Part shown: piece after piece, positions 5,973-8,381 of the stretch
How the letters are laid out: each line of letters begins with the position of its first letter
How positions within the stretch are numbered: the stretch's first letter is position 1
From: Deltaproteobacteria bacterium
GTDB lineage: Bacteria; Desulfobacterota; Desulfobaccia; Desulfobaccales; 0-14-0-80-60-11
Assembly (NCBI GenBank): GCA_019308625.1
Contig: JAFDHU010000041.1
Location: 1 to 8,381 of the forward strand
DNA length: 8,381 nucleotides
Reading direction: 5' to 3'
Made by a program: the position numbers and the translations under genes
Notes under the pieces: model-generated
The model's database searches: none
Told to the model about the DNA's origin: nothing
What the model saw: the letters and a program-made list of their open reading frames with translations, nothing else

Positions 5973-7451
5973 ATGCTGCTGTACAACACCCTGACCCGGC
6001 GCAAGGAGTCTTTTGAGCCTTTATCTCCCGGCAAGGTGGGCCTGTATGCCTGCGGCATCACCGCCTATGATGACTGCCATGTGGGCCACGCCCGCTCCAG
6101 CGTGTTCTTTGAGGTGCTGGTGCGCTATCTGCGCCGCCGGGGCTTTGCGGTCACCTGGGTGCGCAACTATACCGACATTGACGATAAAATTCTCAACCGG
6201 GCCAAGCAGGAAAACGCTCCCTGGGACGAGGTGGCGGCCCGCTACATCGCCTCCTTTGAGGAGGACATGGCCGCCCTGGGCATCCCCCCGGCCCAGATTG
6301 AGCCCAAGGCCACGGAGCACATCCCGGAGATGCTGGAGCTCATCCGGCGCCTGGAGGAAAAGGGCTTCGCCTACCAAGCCCGGCCGGGAGGCGATGTGTA
6401 TTTCCGGGTGCGCCGCTACTCCGGCTACGGCCGCCTGTCCGGCCAGAGCCTGGAGGACCTGGAGGCCGGGGCCCGGGTAGAGGTGGACGAAGCCAAGGAG
6501 GACCCCCTGGATTTCGTCCTGTGGAAGGCCAGCAAGCCGGACGAACCGGCCTGGGACAGCCCCTGGGGCCCGGGTCGCCCCGGCTGGCACATTGAATGCT
6601 CAGCCATGAGTATGAAGTATCTGGGGGAGACTCTGGACATCCACGGCGGCGGCCGGGACCTGATATTTCCCCACCACGAAAACGAGCGGGCCCAGTCCGA
6701 GGCGGCCACGGGCAAGCCCTTCGCCCGCTTCTGGGTGCACCACGGCCTGATCACCATTGACCGGGAGAAGATGAGCAAGTCCCTGGGCAACTTCTTCACC
6801 ATCAAGGAGGTGCTGGCCAAATTCCCGGCGGAGGTGGTGCGGCTTTTCCTGATCAACAGCCACTACCGCAGTCCCCTGGACTTTTCCGACGCGGCCCTGG
6901 CCGAGGCCGAGGCCGCTCTCATCCGCCTTTACACGCCCCTGGCCAAAATGGAGGAACTGCTGCGGACCCATCCCGCGCCCGGCGGCCCGCCGCCTCCGGA
7001 CTTTGCCCCTGCAATGCTCACGACTCTGGAGATGGAGCGCCTCCGGACCCTGACAGCCCGCTTTGACGACGCCCTGGACGACGACGTCAACACCGCCCAA
7101 GCCCTGGGTTATCTTTTTGACGCGGTGCGCCTGACCAATCGCCTGCTGGAGAGCCCCTCCTCCGAGCCGCCCTACTTGGCCCTGCTGGGCCACCTGCACC
7201 AGCAGTTCCTGGAGCTGGGCCACGTGCTCAACCTGCTCCAAGCCGACCCGCAGGAGATGCTCACCACCTTGCGGCAAAAGCCCTGGGAGTTGGCCATCTC
7301 CCCCGAGGAGATTGAAGAGCTCATCGCCCGCCGGGCCGTGGCCCGGAAGCACAAGGACTGGGCCACCGCGGACGCCATCCGGCAGGAGCTGGCAAACAAG
7401 GGGATTTTACTGGAAGACACCCCTCAGGGTACGGTGTGGCGGATGAAGTGA
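5973..7451 (+). CDS. cysS: Cysteinyl-tRNA synthetase
   Basis: A complete 492-residue class I aminoacyl-tRNA synthetase that charges tRNA-Cys with cysteine. The HIGH-type motif is HVGH (36-39) and the KMSKS motif is at 266-270. The four zinc ligands that recognise the cysteine thiol are present: Cys27, Cys209, His234 and Glu238, at nearly the same numbers as in the E. coli enzyme. The C-terminal half carries the DALR-type anticodon-helix bundle (for example LDDDVNTAQALGYLFDAVR) and ends in the usual small C-terminal region with AIRQELANKGILLEDTPQGT. Length is slightly above the common 460-470. The ATG follows a GGAGGAAGG ribosome binding site (5962-5970). It is divergent from the PC4-like gene, and no clear terminator follows the stop. 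Confidence 0.98.
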   Translation: MLLYNTLTRRKESFEPLSPGKVGLYACGITAYDDCHVGHARSSVFFEVLVRYLRRRGFAVTWVRNYTDIDDKILNRAKQENAPWDEVAARYIASFEEDMAALGIPPAQIEPKATEHIPEMLELIRRLEEKGFAYQARPGGDVYFRVRRYSGYGRLSGQSLEDLEAGARVEVDEAKEDPLDFVLWKASKPDEPAWDSPWGPGRPGWHIECSAMSMKYLGETLDIHGGGRDLIFPHHENERAQSEAATGKPFARFWVHHGLITIDREKMSKSLGNFFTIKEVLAKFPAEVVRLFLINSHYRSPLDFSDAALAEAEAALIRLYTPLAKMEELLRTHPAPGGPPPPDFAPAMLTTLEMERLRTLTARFDDALDDDVNTAQALGYLFDAVRLTNRLLESPSSEPPYLALLGHLHQQFLELGHVLNLLQADPQEMLTTLRQKPWELAISPEEIEELIARRAVARKHKDWATADAIRQELANKGILLEDTPQGTVWRMK

Positions 7452-7953
7452 ATCATTGATTTTGTCCTTTCCAGAGGCTGTTTAGGAGCAGCGTGGCCAG
7501 CTCTGCAGTCACCCCTTGAGCACCCTTGGCCGGAAAAAATGCTGCTTCCCCTCCGCAAGTTCTGCCCGGCTGGGCTCCACTAAGTTTTCCCAGCTCTGTT
7601 TGGGAACCTTTTCCGACGGGCGGGGCGCCTCAACCTGAAGTTTCGAAAACAGATTTGCAAAAATTTTTTTCTTGAGTATGATGATTTTGACCAAGACGCG
7701 CTACTGGCGCCCCTTTAATCTAAATTAACATGGGGGTGGAATATTGGCGAAACATCCGGCCTTCCGCCCGAGTCTGAGCTCTCCGTACTGATCCAGCTCC
7801 TGGGTCCTGCTCCCGCGCACCTGCCCTTCCCCGGCTCCCGGCTGAATCCGGCGCATCTTACAACCTCCGGTGGAAGTTATCTCTCCCTAATCTGAAAGCA
7901 GCAGCCCTTGGGATCGGAAAACTTCCGACTCAGGTTTTCCCAAGGAGGTCTCC
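7452..7953. other. Gene-free interval between cysS and the acetyltransferase
   Basis: About 500 bases with no recognisable gene. A hairpin after cysS pairs CAGAGGCTG (7472-7480) with CAGCTCTG (7498-7505) with one bulge, but has no T tract. A 6-bp inverted repeat TTCCCA / TGGGAA lies at 7587-7606. An A/T-rich run at 7659-7673 has no stem before it. A minus-strand frame of 61 codons at 7509-7694 has a TTG start and no ribosome binding site, and is not called. No tRNA or known riboswitch was seen, and no convincing promoter for the downstream gene was found. Confidence 0.5.
7906..7945 (+). promoter_or_regulatory. Leader hairpin overlapping the acetyltransferase ribosome binding site
   Basis: CCTTGGGA (7906-7913) pairs with TCCCAAGG (7938-7945), and the adjoining TCGGAA (7914-7919) pairs with TTCCGA (7923-7928) around loop AAC, with a 9-base bulge on the 3' side (7929-7937). 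This makes 14 base pairs. The 3' strand ends in AAGG, the first half of the AAGGAGG ribosome binding site (7942-7948). Folding would hide the site and reduce translation. Confidence 0.65.
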
Positions 7954-8381
7954 ATGCCTGCTATTCTCGCCGAAGCCCCCCGGGATTATGGCATCGGCAT
8001 CCGTCGTGCCCTGGAAAGGGACCTGTCCCATATTATGGAGATCGAGCGCTTGGCCTTTGGCTGGCAGTGGGATTACTATCATTTCAAGGCCTCCCTGGAC
8101 GGCGTCTTTCTGGTGGCCATAGACGCGGCCACCGCGGCCATCGTCGGCTTCCTGGTTGCCTGCTGCTGCAAGGTTGCCCGGCGCGGCATCATCCTGCGGG
8201 TGGCCGTCCACCCGGACTATCAGGGCCAGGGCATTGCCACCCAGCTTCTGGAGAAGGCCATTGCGGAGCTGAAAAAGCAGGATCTGGACGAAGTGGAGCT
8301 GGACGTAGACGTGGTCAAGGCCGGCGCCATCGGATTGTATGAAAAAATGGGCTTCCGGGTGGTGAGGATGTTTTCCCCGGA
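7954..8381 (+). CDS. GNAT-family N-acetyltransferase (RimI-like), 3' end cut
   Basis: An open frame of 142 codons running off the window end without a stop. GNAT enzymes transfer an acetyl group from acetyl-CoA to an amine. The acetyl-CoA binding motif A is clear: LRVAVHPDYQGQGIATQLLEKA (residues 80-101), with the Q-G-Q-G-I-A loop. Motif B, AIGLYEKMGFRVV (126-138), is also present. The N-terminal IRRALERDLSHIMEIERLAF (16-35) is typical of RimI-like members that acetylate protein N-termini, but the substrate cannot be assigned. The ATG follows AAGGAGG with 5 bases between, and that site is partly inside a hairpin. Only a few residues may be missing, since RimI-like proteins are about 150 residues. 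Confidence 0.9.
   Translation, partial: MPAILAEAPRDYGIGIRRALERDLSHIMEIERLAFGWQWDYYHFKASLDGVFLVAIDAATAAIVGFLVACCCKVARRGIILRVAVHPDYQGQGIATQLLEKAIAELKKQDLDEVELDVDVVKAGAIGLYEKMGFRVVRMFSP

Noticed and set aside
7509..7694. Minus-strand frame of 61 codons in the gap after cysS
   Set aside because: TTG start, no ribosome binding site, poly-Lys/Ile opening from an A/T run, and no recognisable domain.
7908..8342. Plus-strand frame of 144 codons near the right end
   Set aside because: It is out of frame with the clear GNAT gene starting at 7954, which has acetyl-CoA motifs and a proper ribosome binding site.

Overview
The window looks like chromosomal core DNA from a GC-rich anaerobe of the Desulfobacterota (deltaproteobacterial) type. 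The main clue is a radical SAM gene that closely matches AhbC, an enzyme of the siroheme-dependent heme pathway used by sulfate reducers and methanogens. A divergent iron/manganese superoxide dismutase and a bacterial PC4/p15 protein fit the same picture. The lineage is inferred from protein character, not from a database search. No mobile element, CRISPR array, tRNA or rRNA was seen.

Layout. (1) 48-3146, plus strand: a TATAAT promoter drives a two-gene unit made of a ClpX-related AAA+ unfoldase (GTG start at 199) and ahbC, which overlap by 4 bases (ATGA). It ends at a perfect 13-bp hairpin that can terminate transcription from both sides. (2) 3175-5700, minus strand: four genes read toward that terminator, in transcription order a PC4/p15-like single-strand nucleic-acid binding protein, a superoxide dismutase, a class II histone-deacetylase-like deacetylase and a cold-shock protein. 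The cold-shock gene has its own near-consensus promoter and a leader of about 155 nt that contains an intrinsic-terminator-like hairpin. (3) 5701-5972: a divergent intergenic region with two long G/C-rich hairpins and G-quadruplex motifs on both strands. (4) 5973-7451, plus strand: cysS, complete. (5) 7452-7953: about 500 bases without a convincing gene, ending in a hairpin that overlaps the ribosome binding site of the next gene. (6) 7954-8381: a GNAT acetyltransferase cut by the window end.

How the parts may work together. AhbC carries out one step of siroheme-to-heme conversion, and its translation is probably coupled to the unfoldase. That suggests the unfoldase acts on heme-pathway or iron-sulfur enzymes. 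The minus-strand genes read as housekeeping and stress functions (nucleic-acid chaperones, oxygen defence, deacylation), with no shared pathway evident. The most interesting signals are regulatory: the terminator inside the cold-shock leader, the G-quadruplex/hairpin block beside a PC4-family gene, and the hairpin masking the GNAT ribosome binding site. The unfoldase-ahbC pairing is the most interesting protein-level association.
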